In this document: positions 53,166 to 62,296 of the stretch, in pieces
How the letters are laid out: each line of letters starts with the position of its first letter
Position numbering within the stretch: position 1 is the stretch's first letter
DNA from: Clostridium sp. OM02-18AC
Lineage (GTDB): Bacteria > Bacillota > Clostridia > Lachnospirales > Lachnospiraceae
NCBI RefSeq assembly: GCF_003481825.1
Contig: NZ_QULW01000006.1
Location: 103,805 to 167,804, forward strand
Reading direction: 5' to 3'
Length of the DNA stretch: 64,000 bases
Translations under genes and position numbers: made by a program
The notes under the pieces: generated by a model
What the model was told of the DNA's origin: nothing
Database searches by the model: none
The model's input: the letters and a program-made list of their open reading frames with translations, nothing else

Positions 53166-54077
53166 CTATAAAACCAAAACCAGCGTCACCACGATGCAGA
53201 CGATACTGATCATCGCAGAAAGCGTGTTGATCGCGCTGGAAAAGCCATAATCTTCGCCAAGATTCGCCGTAAAAGCCGGAACTGCAGCGGAAATCGGGCT
53301 GAACACTAAAAATGCAAGTGCCTGACGGTACTCCAGCTGGAAAGGGAGCAGACGAAAACATGCTACTGCCAGCAAAACAGAAATTCCGTAGCGAAACACA
53401 AGAATGCGCACCATGTCAGCAATCTGTTCCCGGTTTATGGACAATTCCATGCCGACGCCCAGCATCAGCATTGCCAGAAACGGGTTCGCATTTCCGATCA
53501 CCCCGGCAAATGTGACAACCACCTCTGGCAGCTTTACATGAAACAGGTTCAGCGCCGTCATAATAATGTAGGTATCAAAGGGAACAGAACGCACCAAAGT
53601 ACCGGCAATCTGTTTGAGATCCATTTTTCCGTCTCCATGCTTGATCATGGAAGCGATGCAGTAGGAACCGCCCAGGCACATAAACGCATTGCCGGTATCA
53701 AACAGACTGGTCGTCATCATGCCATCTGTCCCCAGAAAGCTCTGTACAAACGGCATTGTAAAAGTTCCAATATTATATCCGGAAATATTGAGCACTTTAA
53801 ATGCCCGTTTTTCCTTCGGTGCGCGTAGGTTCAGCACATACATGACTGCCATATAAATCACACTGCCGCCAAATCCAAATAAACACAAAACCAGCATGGA
53901 AGGAGAAATCTCCTTTCCTGCCACACTGCTTACCAGCGCTGCCGGCAAAGTAACCTTTAAAACAAGTTTTGAAAGTACATGAAAATCTTCTTTCTGAAAT
54001 ACACCAATCCGGCGCAGCATGTATCCCAGCAGGATGATGGCGATAAAACATCCCGCTTTCATAAGTATTGCAGTCAT
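53166..54077 (-). CDS. AEC-family (auxin efflux carrier) transporter
   Basis: 303-residue membrane protein with ten helices in two halves, typical of the AEC family (GYMLRRIGVF at the N terminus and NPFLAMLMLGVGMEL near 205). Bacterial members move malate, malonate or other organic anions. It converges with LysR (c) and ends 39 bases from it. It may belong to the carboxylate gene set but has its own orientation. Confidence 0.9.
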   Translation of the reverse strand: MTAILMKAGCFIAIILLGYMLRRIGVFQKEDFHVLSKLVLKVTLPAALVSSVAGKEISPSMLVLCLFGFGGSVIYMAVMYVLNLRAPKEKRAFKVLNISGYNIGTFTMPFVQSFLGTDGMMTTSLFDTGNAFMCLGGSYCIASMIKHGDGKMDLKQIAGTLVRSVPFDTYIIMTALNLFHVKLPEVVVTFAGVIGNANPFLAMLMLGVGMELSINREQIADMVRILVFRYGISVLLAVACFRLLPFQLEYRQALAFLVFSPISAAVPAFTANLGEDYGFSSAINTLSAMISIVCIVVTLVLVL

Positions 54078-54249
54078 AAATAACTTACCATCCTTCTTTT
54101 ATCTTCCGCAGTTCATTGTGCATCAGAATTTCCCGGATAGCAAGCTGTTTTTTGTTTTATTCGGTCTTGCTATGCTGCATGGTTACTGTTCACGCACAGA
54201 TCCGTAACCCTGCATTCCCTGCTTGCCCGGTTCTGTTATTCATATTTCG

Positions 54250-54314
54250 TTCACAATTCATTCAAAAACCTTTTACAGATTTAACATGATTTCTTCACGA
54301 TTTCTCCCTATACT
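54250..54314 (+). promoter_or_regulatory. Pho-box-like 11-bp repeats with -10 element
   Basis: TTYACA-like units start at 54250, 54261, 54272 and 54294, with a weaker one at 54283. This is an exact 11-base period over five units. TATACT (54309-54314) follows 4 bases after the last unit, and there is no -35. This layout is that of an OmpR-family activator promoter, PhoP/PhoB being the best-known case. Confidence 0.55.
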
Positions 54315-54320
54315 ATAACC

Positions 54321-54466
54321 ATAAACAACAAGAGCAAACGAGTTGTTTATAAAACGCTTAAAAGATTTTTTTCATAATACTCGAGCTGATAACGCAGGTT
54401 ATCAGCTCTCCTCCCTTTTTATAACGACAAAAAGCAAGTGCATTTCCCGGCACTTGCTTTTTTTGT
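54321..54466 (+). ncRNA. Probable small RNA of about 145 bases
   Basis: From the expected start of the promoter at 54250-54314 the RNA would form three hairpins: ATAAACAAC/GTTGTTTAT (54321-54350), GAGCTGATAA/TTATCAGCTC (54383-54408) and the terminator at 54429-54462. No frame in it has a ribosome site with a plausible start. It fills most of the gene-free stretch 54078-54546; the first 170 bases of that stretch show nothing else notable. Confidence 0.5.
54429..54466. terminator. Bidirectional intrinsic terminator
   Basis: Perfect 13-bp arms AAAAAGCAAGTGC and GCACTTGCTTTTT with an 8-base loop, then more T. It ends the small RNA on the plus strand and the CaCA antiporter transcript on the minus strand. 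Confidence 0.9.
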
Positions 54467-54546
54467 ATCTTTTCTTCTTTTTCCCATTTGTTCAGGGCGC
54501 GAAAATAACCATGCGGGGACATTCCTGCATTTCCACGCGTTCCATG

Positions 54547-55461
54547 TTACCGCATACAAATATAGACCAGATACCCTGCATACATAAGCAGCATGACCAC
54601 GCCTTCCATCCGGCTGATGCGCAGCTTGCTGCGGCATAAAAACCAGGTAAGCACACTGGCTACAATCAGACATGCCGTGTCGATGACCGCAAACGGTGTT
54701 ACCGCGATCGGATGAACCGCTGCGGAAGCCGCAAGCACCATCAGGATATTAAAAATGTTGGAGCCGATGACATTTCCGAGCGCCAGTCCGTTTTCCCCTT
54801 TTCTGGATGCCACCACAGAAGTGACCAGCTCCGGCAGGGAAGTTCCAAGTGCTACAACCGTCAGACCAACCAGGGTCTGGGAAAGACCGAAGGAAAGTGC
54901 AATGGCTTTCGCGCTGTCGACCACCAGATTGCCGCCACATACGATCGCTGCAATGCCGCCAAAAATATAGATCACACTCCAAAGCGGGGAAAGCACGGAA
55001 ATTTCTTCATCTGCCTCAGTCCGGTTTGTGAGCGCATCGCGGATTGTCAGGGCAATAAAACCGGCAAACAAGACCAGTAAAAAAACAGCTTCCGGGCGAC
55101 TGATGAAGTGGTCACGGACGATCATAAAAAACAGAACCACTGCCACACCAACAGACGCTGCATAATCCCAGCGCAGCTGTACCGCGAACGGACGGATGAC
55201 CCCGCAGGCTCCGAGAACCACCAGAAGGTTAAACAGGTTCGATCCGATGACATTGCCCACCGCGATCTCATTATTCCCGGTCAGCGCAGCCGTTGTGCTG
55301 ACTGCCAGCTCCGGCGCGCTGGTTCCAAATGCCACAATGGTAAGACCGATAATAATACTTGGAACACGGAGTGCCCGTGCAATGGAAGAGCTCGCCTCCA
55401 CAAAATAATCCGCTCCCTTGATCAGAAGCACAAAGCCGATGATCAGCCAGACGTACATCAT
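54547..55461 (-). CDS. Calcium/sodium antiporter (CaCA family, YrbG-like)
   Basis: 304-residue membrane protein with ten helices. The two inverted alpha repeats that form the ion site are seen as FGTSAPELAVS (near 47) and LGTSLPELVTS (near 207). Both end in GNVIGSN(I/L)FN. It exchanges Ca2+ for Na+ or H+. AGGAGGAAAG precedes the ATG. It has a consensus promoter at 55518-55546. Confidence 0.95.
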   Translation of the reverse strand: MMYVWLIIGFVLLIKGADYFVEASSSIARALRVPSIIIGLTIVAFGTSAPELAVSTTAALTGNNEIAVGNVIGSNLFNLLVVLGACGVIRPFAVQLRWDYAASVGVAVVLFFMIVRDHFISRPEAVFLLVLFAGFIALTIRDALTNRTEADEEISVLSPLWSVIYIFGGIAAIVCGGNLVVDSAKAIALSFGLSQTLVGLTVVALGTSLPELVTSVVASRKGENGLALGNVIGSNIFNILMVLAASAAVHPIAVTPFAVIDTACLIVASVLTWFLCRSKLRISRMEGVVMLLMYAGYLVYICMR

Positions 55462-55517
55462 AATCTTTCCTCCTGCCCTGTCCCCAGGTTTTTGTATTCT
55501 TTCGTGAAGTGAAATAC

Positions 55518-55546
55518 AGTATAGGTGGTTTTGATGTACTTGTCAA
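55518..55546 (-). promoter_or_regulatory. Consensus promoter of the CaCA antiporter gene
   Basis: On the minus strand, TTGACA (55541-55546), 17 bases, TATACT (55518-55523). Confidence 0.85.
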
Positions 55547-55552
55547 GGCGGT

Positions 55553-55708
55553 GCCGGCTTTCTCCATGCACTTATCGAAAATCTCTTTATTCCGTGTATG
55601 CGTATCTGCATTGAGTACACCGCATAAAATGATGGCCGGTGTGACGCAGCCCACAATCATGGCTACGACATGCTGGAATGCCAGCGGGAGCAGGTCTCGT
55701 GATTGATT
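55553..55708 (-). pseudogene. Fragment resembling the start of an NCS2 purine/xanthine permease
   Basis: One frame reads LLPLAFQHVVAMIVG then CVTPAIILCGVL, which is like the first helices of NCS2 permeases (QHV-x-AM near a G-x-VTP motif). About 25 further residues follow without known similarity. A stop lies just upstream and no start, ribosome site or remaining gene exists. It looks like a small remnant of a deleted permease gene. It could be chance, since the fragment is short. Confidence 0.4.
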
Positions 55709-55726
55709 TTATTTTTGTCTATATAA

Positions 55727-57046
55727 CTATTTTTTAGCTTTTATTTTTGGGAACTGTACATGGTCTGCCAGGAGCCACAGGGATAGAAGATTTGGATATG
55801 CCATCAGGCCATTCACCAGATCCGACATAAGCCAGACAAGCTCCAAACGGCAGATGCACCCCAGCCAGACTGCCAGAAGATAAAGAATGATATACAGATA
55901 TTCCGTATTTACACCAGGACACAGGTACTCTGCCAGATAAGAAAACATCTGTCTTCCTATATAGTACCAGCCAACAATCGTGGCAAAAGCGAACGCAGCC
56001 ATGCTGATGGACACCAGAAATCCGCCAAAACTGCCGAGAATTTTGGTAAAACAAAAGGAGGTAAGAGCAGCGCCATCCAGACCAGACTCCATTCCTGCAC
56101 ACAAAATCACCAGAGCCGTCAGCGTGCAGATCACCATCGTATCAACAAACACCTCAAACATGGCCCACATGCCCTGTTCCTCCGGCGTGGTATCCTCGAC
56201 CGCGCCATGCAGCACCGCAAGCGTTCCAAGTCCCGCTTCGTTGGAAAACACCCCCCGGGCCAGGCCAAAACGCACACTTCGTGAAAACAGAAATCCGGCA
56301 ATTCCACCGCCGGCCGCCCCTGGTGTCCAGGCTTCTTTTAAAATCTTCCCAAGCACCACCGGAATGCTGCGTCGGCACACCACCAGAACCCTCACGGAAA
56401 AGAAAAAATAAATTCCCGCAGACAGCGGAACAAACCAGGAAGTCATCCGGGAAATGCGCCGGATCCCTCCCCACACCACTGCAGCCGTCAGGGCCGTTAC
56501 CAGAACTGCCGCAATTTCCTGCTTCATGCCGGCTTCATAGCAAAGCGTTTCACTGACCGCATTCGCCTGCACCATGCTTCCCATCCCCAGAGACGCCAGT
56601 ACCGCAAACAGCGCATAAATCAGTCCCAGGCTCCGGCAGCCCAGTCCTCGCTCCATAGACACCATGGGACCACACTGCCACGTGCCATCCGGCCTGCGAT
56701 AACGGTACTTCTGTCCCAGGCTGGTTTCCGCGTAAGCCGTGGCCATGCCGATGAGGGCTGAAATCCAGAGCCAAAACACGGCACCGGGGCCGCCGGCAGT
56801 CAGAGCCGTGGCCACTCCGACAATATTGCCTGTGCCAATGGTAGCAGCCAGCGCAGTGCAGGAGGTCTGGAATGAAGAAATCGAACCTTTTCCAAGACTT
56901 CCCACCGTCTTTTTCCACCAGTATGGTAGTTTCCGGATCTGAAATCCACCAGACTTCACGGTAAAGAACAGTCCTGTCCCCAGAAACAAAAGCATCGTCC
57001 ACGGCCCCCAGACGATTTCGTGTAACAGCTGCAATGTCTGCTGCAT
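55727..57046 (-). CDS. Alanine/glycine:cation symporter (AGCS family)
   Basis: 439-residue sodium- or proton-coupled amino acid carrier with about 11 helices. Family signatures include GTGNIVGVATAL near 72, AYAETSLGQKYR near 106 and FSNEAGLGT near 271. GGAGA precedes the ATG. It stands alone with no obvious operon partner; a regulator of the neighbouring PrpR-like type lies upstream on the same strand, 72 bases away. Confidence 0.95.
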   Translation of the reverse strand: MQQTLQLLHEIVWGPWTMLLFLGTGLFFTVKSGGFQIRKLPYWWKKTVGSLGKGSISSFQTSCTALAATIGTGNIVGVATALTAGGPGAVFWLWISALIGMATAYAETSLGQKYRYRRPDGTWQCGPMVSMERGLGCRSLGLIYALFAVLASLGMGSMVQANAVSETLCYEAGMKQEIAAVLVTALTAAVVWGGIRRISRMTSWFVPLSAGIYFFFSVRVLVVCRRSIPVVLGKILKEAWTPGAAGGGIAGFLFSRSVRFGLARGVFSNEAGLGTLAVLHGAVEDTTPEEQGMWAMFEVFVDTMVICTLTALVILCAGMESGLDGAALTSFCFTKILGSFGGFLVSISMAAFAFATIVGWYYIGRQMFSYLAEYLCPGVNTEYLYIILYLLAVWLGCICRLELVWLMSDLVNGLMAYPNLLSLWLLADHVQFPKIKAKK

Positions 57047-57118
57047 GGTTATCTCCGGATATTAGCTTTTCTATTCATCTTATGCAGAAACGTTCCTTCT
57101 TTTGTCACCCATGAAATC

Positions 57119-58897
57119 TTATTTTTGCAGCATACGCCACAAGGTAGTACGACTGATCTGCAAATGCTCTACCGTTTTTGTTCGATTCATATTTTCCTGT
57201 TCAAGAACAATTTGGGCAATATCTCGATTGATTTCCTCTAGGGATTGCTCCAGATTGATTATGGCATATCCTGGCTGAAGCACCGGTACAAATAATTGTG
57301 TTTCCTGATGTAACGCTGTCCGGAGCTGATCCACTGAAATATAATCCCCATCTGTCTGTACAATTAATTCTCGTATCATTCTTTTAAACTGGGCGAGATT
57401 CTGAGACCAGCTAAAAGATCGGATCAGGTCCATGGCTCCTGATTCGAATCCTACAACCTGTTTTCCGAGTTCCGTATTTGCCTGACTGATATACAGAGTT
57501 GCAATATTAGAGAGATCTTCGACTCGTTCCCGAAGTGGAGGCAGCTGAAGCTTCAAACACAACAGTTCCGTTGTCAAATATCGAAGGATATAATTATCAG
57601 CAGCGGTGTAGGCACTGATTGTATAAGAAAACAGAAATCGGTTTTGCCTATGCCCTTCATTGCTTTTCAAATATAAAAATAGTTTCTTTGCAACCGCTTC
57701 GTTCAGTACATGAATGTCTTTGATAAAAATAGTGCTATTTAAATCATTAAATGGAGAATCCGGATGGTCCATATAATAAGACCATTTTTTATTGTTTGTA
57801 GTATTGCAATCAATGACACAATACGGATTACTTTTGTATGCACTCTGGCTTTGTATAAAAGCAGCCGCCTGATCCTTTCCGGTTCCATATTCCCCTAATA
57901 TTAATACAGATTGGCGCGTATCCGCATACGATTCAAGAATCCTGCGCGTTTTGCCGATCATATTCGCATTTCCATAAGAATCGCTTTCAAAACTGATTGT
58001 TTCTTTTTCTTCCGTAGCGGAAAGAGGATCGTCATTTTTCTGCTGCGAAGCCAGCTTTCTGGTCAAAAAAATACAGAAATATTTTTTCTTTTCCACAAAA
58101 ATATGTGCCGAACGGAAAGAAAGAAAAAACCGATCCGTCTGTTCTTCTAAACAAAAAGAATTGTCTGAAATAAAAGAATCCAGATGTGTTTTTATGATTT
58201 CAAAAATAGCTTTGTTATCCGAGATGTTCTGTAAATTACTGAATACACAATCAAAATCCCTATCATAAATCATTACATATTCGTGGCTTTGTGAAAAAGC
58301 AGCTTCCAACAGCTTTGCCTGATGACGGTAAAATGTTACCTGATGAGCCTTCAATAAAGCCTGCTTAAAAGCAGTTTCAATGCTCTCTCTACTGGAGGTA
58401 ATCAAAATATGGTTCAAACCAAGCTCATAAGCAATATGCGAGGTACTATAATCGCAGAGGACCATTTCATATCCATCTTTCCGAAGTTCTGATATTTCAG
58501 CCTTAAAATCAGAATAATCATTCAAAGTAACCGTCTTGATATTATATTGCATGAGATTACACAATAAAGTAGCATTCTGCGTAATAGCCGAAATACCAAT
58601 AATAGCAAATCTGCTGGTATAATTTTCAGCTAGCTTAATCGCACGCAGAATATCATATGTAGTAAGTTCTATTTTGACGACGGGAATATCCATGCTCTTT
58701 TGTAATCGCTCTGCTGTACCTCCGCGCGCAATGATCACATCCAGTTCATCCGGAGCATAGGACCGCGCTATTTCTACTGCCTTTTCCAAGCTGCTTATCC
58801 GGACCGTCAATTCAATATCCTCGTACTGCGTGACAATATCATTTAAAATCTGCTGCATGCCAGGATATGGAACGATTGCAAGAATACGAGTTTTCAT
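57119..58897 (-). CDS. PrpR-like regulator with AAA+ domain lacking the sigma-54 loop
   Basis: 592-residue regulator. Residues 1-175 match the PrpR N-terminal sensory domain (PYPGMQQIL, IIARGGTAE, TTYDILRAI). A middle part resembles a PAS-like region. The AAA+ domain has a Walker A GEYGTGKD near 331 and LPPLRER near 462. The C terminus has a Fis-type helix-turn-helix (SRTTLWRML, last 10 residues). The GAFTGA loop needed to engage sigma-54 is absent and the segment between Walker A and B is short. It is divergent from the tripartite transporter genes and probably regulates them with sigma-70. Confidence 0.85.
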   Translation of the reverse strand: MKTRILAIVPYPGMQQILNDIVTQYEDIELTVRISSLEKAVEIARSYAPDELDVIIARGGTAERLQKSMDIPVVKIELTTYDILRAIKLAENYTSRFAIIGISAITQNATLLCNLMQYNIKTVTLNDYSDFKAEISELRKDGYEMVLCDYSTSHIAYELGLNHILITSSRESIETAFKQALLKAHQVTFYRHQAKLLEAAFSQSHEYVMIYDRDFDCVFSNLQNISDNKAIFEIIKTHLDSFISDNSFCLEEQTDRFFLSFRSAHIFVEKKKYFCIFLTRKLASQQKNDDPLSATEEKETISFESDSYGNANMIGKTRRILESYADTRQSVLILGEYGTGKDQAAAFIQSQSAYKSNPYCVIDCNTTNNKKWSYYMDHPDSPFNDLNSTIFIKDIHVLNEAVAKKLFLYLKSNEGHRQNRFLFSYTISAYTAADNYILRYLTTELLCLKLQLPPLRERVEDLSNIATLYISQANTELGKQVVGFESGAMDLIRSFSWSQNLAQFKRMIRELIVQTDGDYISVDQLRTALHQETQLFVPVLQPGYAIINLEQSLEEINRDIAQIVLEQENMNRTKTVEHLQISRTTLWRMLQK

Positions 58898-58944
58898 AAT
58901 TCATCTCCAATCAAAATAGTCATCTGGTTTGGTTTTGTATAAAA

Positions 58945-58973
58945 ATCATATCACAAATCATCAAATGTTTCAA
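58945..58973 (-). promoter_or_regulatory. Promoter of the PrpR-like gene
   Basis: On the minus strand, TTGAAA (58968-58973), 17 bases, TATGAT (58945-58950). The -35 lies inside one arm of the inverted repeat AAATGTTTCA (58963-58972). Confidence 0.75.
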
Positions 58974-59066
58974 TACTAAACATCTAAATATAATTATCAA
59001 CAATATTTCCCTTCCAAAATTGTATAAATTGTGGAAAATATTATTATGTTTAATAATGAAACATTT
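58963..59066. promoter_or_regulatory. Pair of inverted 10-bp sites flanking the divergent spacer
   Basis: AAATGTTTCA at 58963-58972 and its exact reverse complement TGAAACATTT at 59057-59066. One overlaps the regulator's own -35; the other lies upstream of the transporter. They are probable binding sites of the PrpR-like regulator. Confidence 0.5.
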
Positions 59067-59080
59067 TTGTCTGGTCAAAA

Positions 59081-59104
59081 TGTTGAATTTAGCAACATTA
59101 TAGT
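59081..59104 (+). promoter_or_regulatory. Palindrome and -10 element of the tct operon
   Basis: TGTTG/CAACA palindrome (59081-59097) followed at once by TATAGT (59099-59104). No -35 at the right spacing is seen, which implies activator dependence. Confidence 0.45.
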
Positions 59105-59141
59105 TTAAGGTGTAAGCAAATGAAGGGAGGAACAAACAACT

Positions 59142-59597
59142 ATGAAAGGTAAGCTTAAACTGAATTTTCTTTTTCCATTAATCATGATCGTGGCATCCGC
59201 TGTATGGATTTACAAAGGAATTACAGAGTATGGATTATGGGATTCAGCTGCTGGTGCTCCAAAAGACGGTTTTTTCCCAGTTGTCATTGCAGCTGTTCTT
59301 TTAATAGCCAGCATATTTAATTTTATCAGCAGTTTTAAAGAAGAAGCTGTCACAGTAGATTGGAAAGCCTGTATTCTTCTGGGCGCGATTGTGCTGGTTT
59401 ATTTCTTCACCAAATATATTGGATTTCTTCCAGCACTATTTGTCTTCTATGTATTATGGTTGAAACTGTATGCGAAAGTTAACTGGAAAACTACGATAAT
59501 TGCGACAGCAGCTATGTTTGTCATTATCTATTTTGGATTCGGTCTCGGCCTAAAGATCCGGTTTCCAAAAGGCGCATGGTTGAAATTGTTAGGATAG
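59142..59597 (+). CDS. tctB: Tripartite tricarboxylate transporter small membrane subunit TctB
   Basis: 151-residue membrane protein with four helices, matching TctB (GAPKDGFFPVVIAAVLL near 40-55). It works with TctA and the TctC binding protein to import carboxylates with Na+ or H+. GGGAGG lies upstream of the ATG. It is first in the operon tctB-tctA-tctC, which differs from the more common C-B-A order. Confidence 0.93.
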   Translation: MKGKLKLNFLFPLIMIVASAVWIYKGITEYGLWDSAAGAPKDGFFPVVIAAVLLIASIFNFISSFKEEAVTVDWKACILLGAIVLVYFFTKYIGFLPALFVFYVLWLKLYAKVNWKTTIIATAAMFVIIYFGFGLGLKIRFPKGAWLKLLG

Positions 59598-59609
59598 GAG
59601 GAGACTTGT

Positions 59610-61112
59610 ATGGAAACTTTGAATTATCTGCTTTCGGGATTTCAGACAGCATTGACATTTCAAAATGTCGGTGCTGCTGCCATCGGTGCTGTTCTTGGAC
59701 TCATCGTAGGTGCAATGCCTGGTATCGGTTCCTTAGTCGGAATAGCATTATTATTACCACTGACCTACGCGTTCAACCCTACAACAGCCATTATCATGTT
59801 AGGTGCTATCTATTACGCTAATATGTTTGGCGGTGCTTTTAGTTCTATTTTGATCAATGTCCCTGGAGATGCACCTGCTATTATGACAGCTCTAGACGGT
59901 TATCCGCTGGCTCGAAAAGGAAAACCTGGTAAGGCATTAATGGTATCAAACATGTCTTCCTTTGTCGGCGGACTGATCGGCATGGTCATACTGACCTTTT
60001 TCGGCCCGGCACTGGCTGAATTCGGTTTAAAATTTGGCCCTGCTGAAATGACTACGCTGATGCTTGTGGCATTAAGTTCCATTAGCTGGCTCATTGAAGG
60101 AAATGTGTTAAAGGGACTGGCGATCACCTGCATTGGCATTCTCATTGCAACCATTGGAATCAGCACAAACACAGGAGAAGCCAGATACACATTTGGAGTT
60201 GTGCATTTGCTGAGTGGAGTCAATTTCATTCCTCTGGTCGTAGGCTTTATTGGAATGGCACAGGTATTTAACCTGGTGACACAGGAAGAACGTGAGAACG
60301 AGCTTGTCGTAAAAAAGATTGGCATAAAAGATTGCAAACTAGAAAAAGAAGATATATCCAGAATAAAATCTCCCGTTATCCGAGGTGGAATCCTTGGTTC
60401 TGTCATTGGCTTTATTCCCGGTGCTGGAGCTACAATGGCATCTATTGTGAATTATACGATTCAGAAAAAGTCAAAAAATAAAGAACCGCTTGGTACCGGT
60501 GCAATTGAAGGAATTGCCGCATCAGAAGCAGCAAATAATGGAGCAGCAGCAGGTGCATTTGGTCCGCTTCTTGCGTTAGGAATTCCCGGAAGCGGCACAA
60601 CAGCTGTACTTCTTGGTGGGTTAATGATGTGGGGCTTACAGCCAGGACCAAGATTATTTATTGACTCTCCTGACTTTGCCTGGGGCTTGATTTCATCTTT
60701 ATATGTTTCCAATATCATTTCATTAGTGTTTGCGCTCGTTATGATTCCAGTCATTATGAAGGTGATCTGTATCCCCAATAAAATCCTGATTCCAACTATC
60801 ACAATGGTATGTTTTGTTGGATCCTATGCTTCCACAACTTCCATGTGGGGAGTTCTGATCATGATCATCGGCGGAATCCTCGGGTATCTCTTCCAGCGCT
60901 TTGGCTATTCCGCATCACCGATGCTGCTTGCCACCATTCTTTCTGTAACATTTGAGATTAATCTTCGCAGAGCATTAAATATATCGGGGGGAAGTCTTAG
61001 CATTTTCGTGGAAAAACCTTTATCACTGGTTTTCCTGTTGATTTTCATCGGTTTGATGTTTAGTCCTGTTCTCAAAAAGATTTACAAAAAAGCCAGACAG
61101 AAAAACAGATAA
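59610..61112 (+). CDS. tctA: Tripartite tricarboxylate transporter large membrane subunit TctA
   Basis: 500-residue permease with about 12 helices. The family motif GAMPGIGSLVGIALLLP is near 34-50 and GFIPGAGATMASIV near 267. It lies 12 bases after tctB with GGAGGAG ahead of its ATG. Confidence 0.95.
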   Translation: METLNYLLSGFQTALTFQNVGAAAIGAVLGLIVGAMPGIGSLVGIALLLPLTYAFNPTTAIIMLGAIYYANMFGGAFSSILINVPGDAPAIMTALDGYPLARKGKPGKALMVSNMSSFVGGLIGMVILTFFGPALAEFGLKFGPAEMTTLMLVALSSISWLIEGNVLKGLAITCIGILIATIGISTNTGEARYTFGVVHLLSGVNFIPLVVGFIGMAQVFNLVTQEERENELVVKKIGIKDCKLEKEDISRIKSPVIRGGILGSVIGFIPGAGATMASIVNYTIQKKSKNKEPLGTGAIEGIAASEAANNGAAAGAFGPLLALGIPGSGTTAVLLGGLMMWGLQPGPRLFIDSPDFAWGLISSLYVSNIISLVFALVMIPVIMKVICIPNKILIPTITMVCFVGSYASTTSMWGVLIMIIGGILGYLFQRFGYSASPMLLATILSVTFEINLRRALNISGGSLSIFVEKPLSLVFLLIFIGLMFSPVLKKIYKKARQKNR

Positions 61113-61159
61113 GAATTGCAGTAGCAATCTATATAATAATTCATTCAGGAGGAATTAAC

Positions 61160-62209
61160 ATGAAAAAATCAACCGTAGTATCTCTTGGCGCACTCTTGAC
61201 CTGTGTAATGTTGGCCGGATGTGGAAGCAGCGAAACTGCATCAAAACCGGCAGCCGATACAACACAGAATGCATCTGTGTCAGAAAGCTCTGAAGAAACC
61301 GCAAAAGAAGAATCTACAGAAGAAGCAAAATCTGCGTGGGAACCTAGCGGTACGATCACATTTAACATCAGTTCTAAAGCAGGTGGAAACTCAGATTTGT
61401 TTGCCCGTACAATTGCCGATATTTGTACAAAAGAAGGACTTGTTAAGCCTACGATTGTCATTAACAACAATTCTGATGGTGGTGGAAATATCGTGAGAAT
61501 TGAAACACATGATACCTCTGATCCTGACAATACATTACTTTGCTTTTCTTCCGGTGACATGCAGAGTATGTTAAGTTCAGACATCGGATTAACCATTACC
61601 GACTTTGCTCCGCTTGCAACACTGGCCGCTGATAAACAATTAATCTTCGCCAGCACAAATAGTAAATATCAAAGCTTCGATGACATTATGTCAGCAATTG
61701 AATCAGGAACAAAATTAAACGTTGGCGGAACCAAGAGTAATGAAATGACTGCCTTTAATATGTTTGCGGATGAGCTCGACAAAGCAGATGGTTTCAATTA
61801 CATGATGTATGATTCTTCTTCAGAATCTATTACTGCATTGATGGGTGATCACATCGAGCTTGCAATGGGTTCTCCTGCAGCTGCAATTTCTTATGTAGAG
61901 AGCGGAGATATTACTCCAGTTGTAGCATTATCAAGCGAACGTTTTGAAGCCCCGCTTGACACTGCACCTACTATGGAAGAGCTTGGATATAAAACAGTTG
62001 AGAATCCAATGTGGAGAAGTGTGATCGCATCCGCTTCCATGAGCGAGGAGGCTCAGCAATATTGGAGTGATGTATTTAAAAAAGTGTCTGAGAGTGACGC
62101 ATGGAAAGAATATCTTAGCAAATATTTATTAAGTCCATATTACAATGATTTGGAGACAACTCGCCAGATCATGACTGATGCAAACGATGCATATCTTGCA
62201 GATAAATAA
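61160..62209 (+). CDS. tctC: TctC-family solute-binding lipoprotein
   Basis: 349-residue lipoprotein. The lipobox MLAGC puts the lipid on Cys21, followed by a Ser/Glu/Thr/Ala-rich tether (about 22-60) and the binding domain (GGNSDLFARTIADI, VGGTKSNEM). It would catch the substrate outside and deliver it to TctAB. AGGAGG precedes the ATG. The TctC substrate cannot be predicted. Confidence 0.93.
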   Translation: MKKSTVVSLGALLTCVMLAGCGSSETASKPAADTTQNASVSESSEETAKEESTEEAKSAWEPSGTITFNISSKAGGNSDLFARTIADICTKEGLVKPTIVINNNSDGGGNIVRIETHDTSDPDNTLLCFSSGDMQSMLSSDIGLTITDFAPLATLAADKQLIFASTNSKYQSFDDIMSAIESGTKLNVGGTKSNEMTAFNMFADELDKADGFNYMMYDSSSESITALMGDHIELAMGSPAAAISYVESGDITPVVALSSERFEAPLDTAPTMEELGYKTVENPMWRSVIASASMSEEAQQYWSDVFKKVSESDAWKEYLSKYLLSPYYNDLETTRQIMTDANDAYLADK

Positions 62210-62225
62210 TCAAAAATAAAAAGTC

Positions 62226-62276
62226 GGCTGTGTTCTGACCAAAACTGCTTGGCATGGGAAGACCACAGCCCTTTTT
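62226..62276 (+). terminator. Terminator-like hairpin between tctC and the GH13 gene
   Basis: Arms GGCTGTG (62226-62232) and CACAGCC (62264-62270) with a long loop and then CTTTTT. The downstream gene's ribosome site follows directly, so read-through may still serve it. Confidence 0.6.
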
Positions 62277-62296
62277 CTATCAGGAGGAGTGATACT

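Noticed and set aside
54078..54546. Protein-coding frame across the small RNA region
   Set aside because: The open frame starts at a TTG inside a hairpin arm, has no ribosome site and continues antisense to the CaCA gene.
59072..59087. Possible sigma-54 (-24/-12) promoter TGGTCA-N5-TTGAA before tctB
   Set aside because: The spacing fits, but the essential -12 GC is changed to GA, and the neighbouring PrpR-like regulator lacks the GAFTGA loop.
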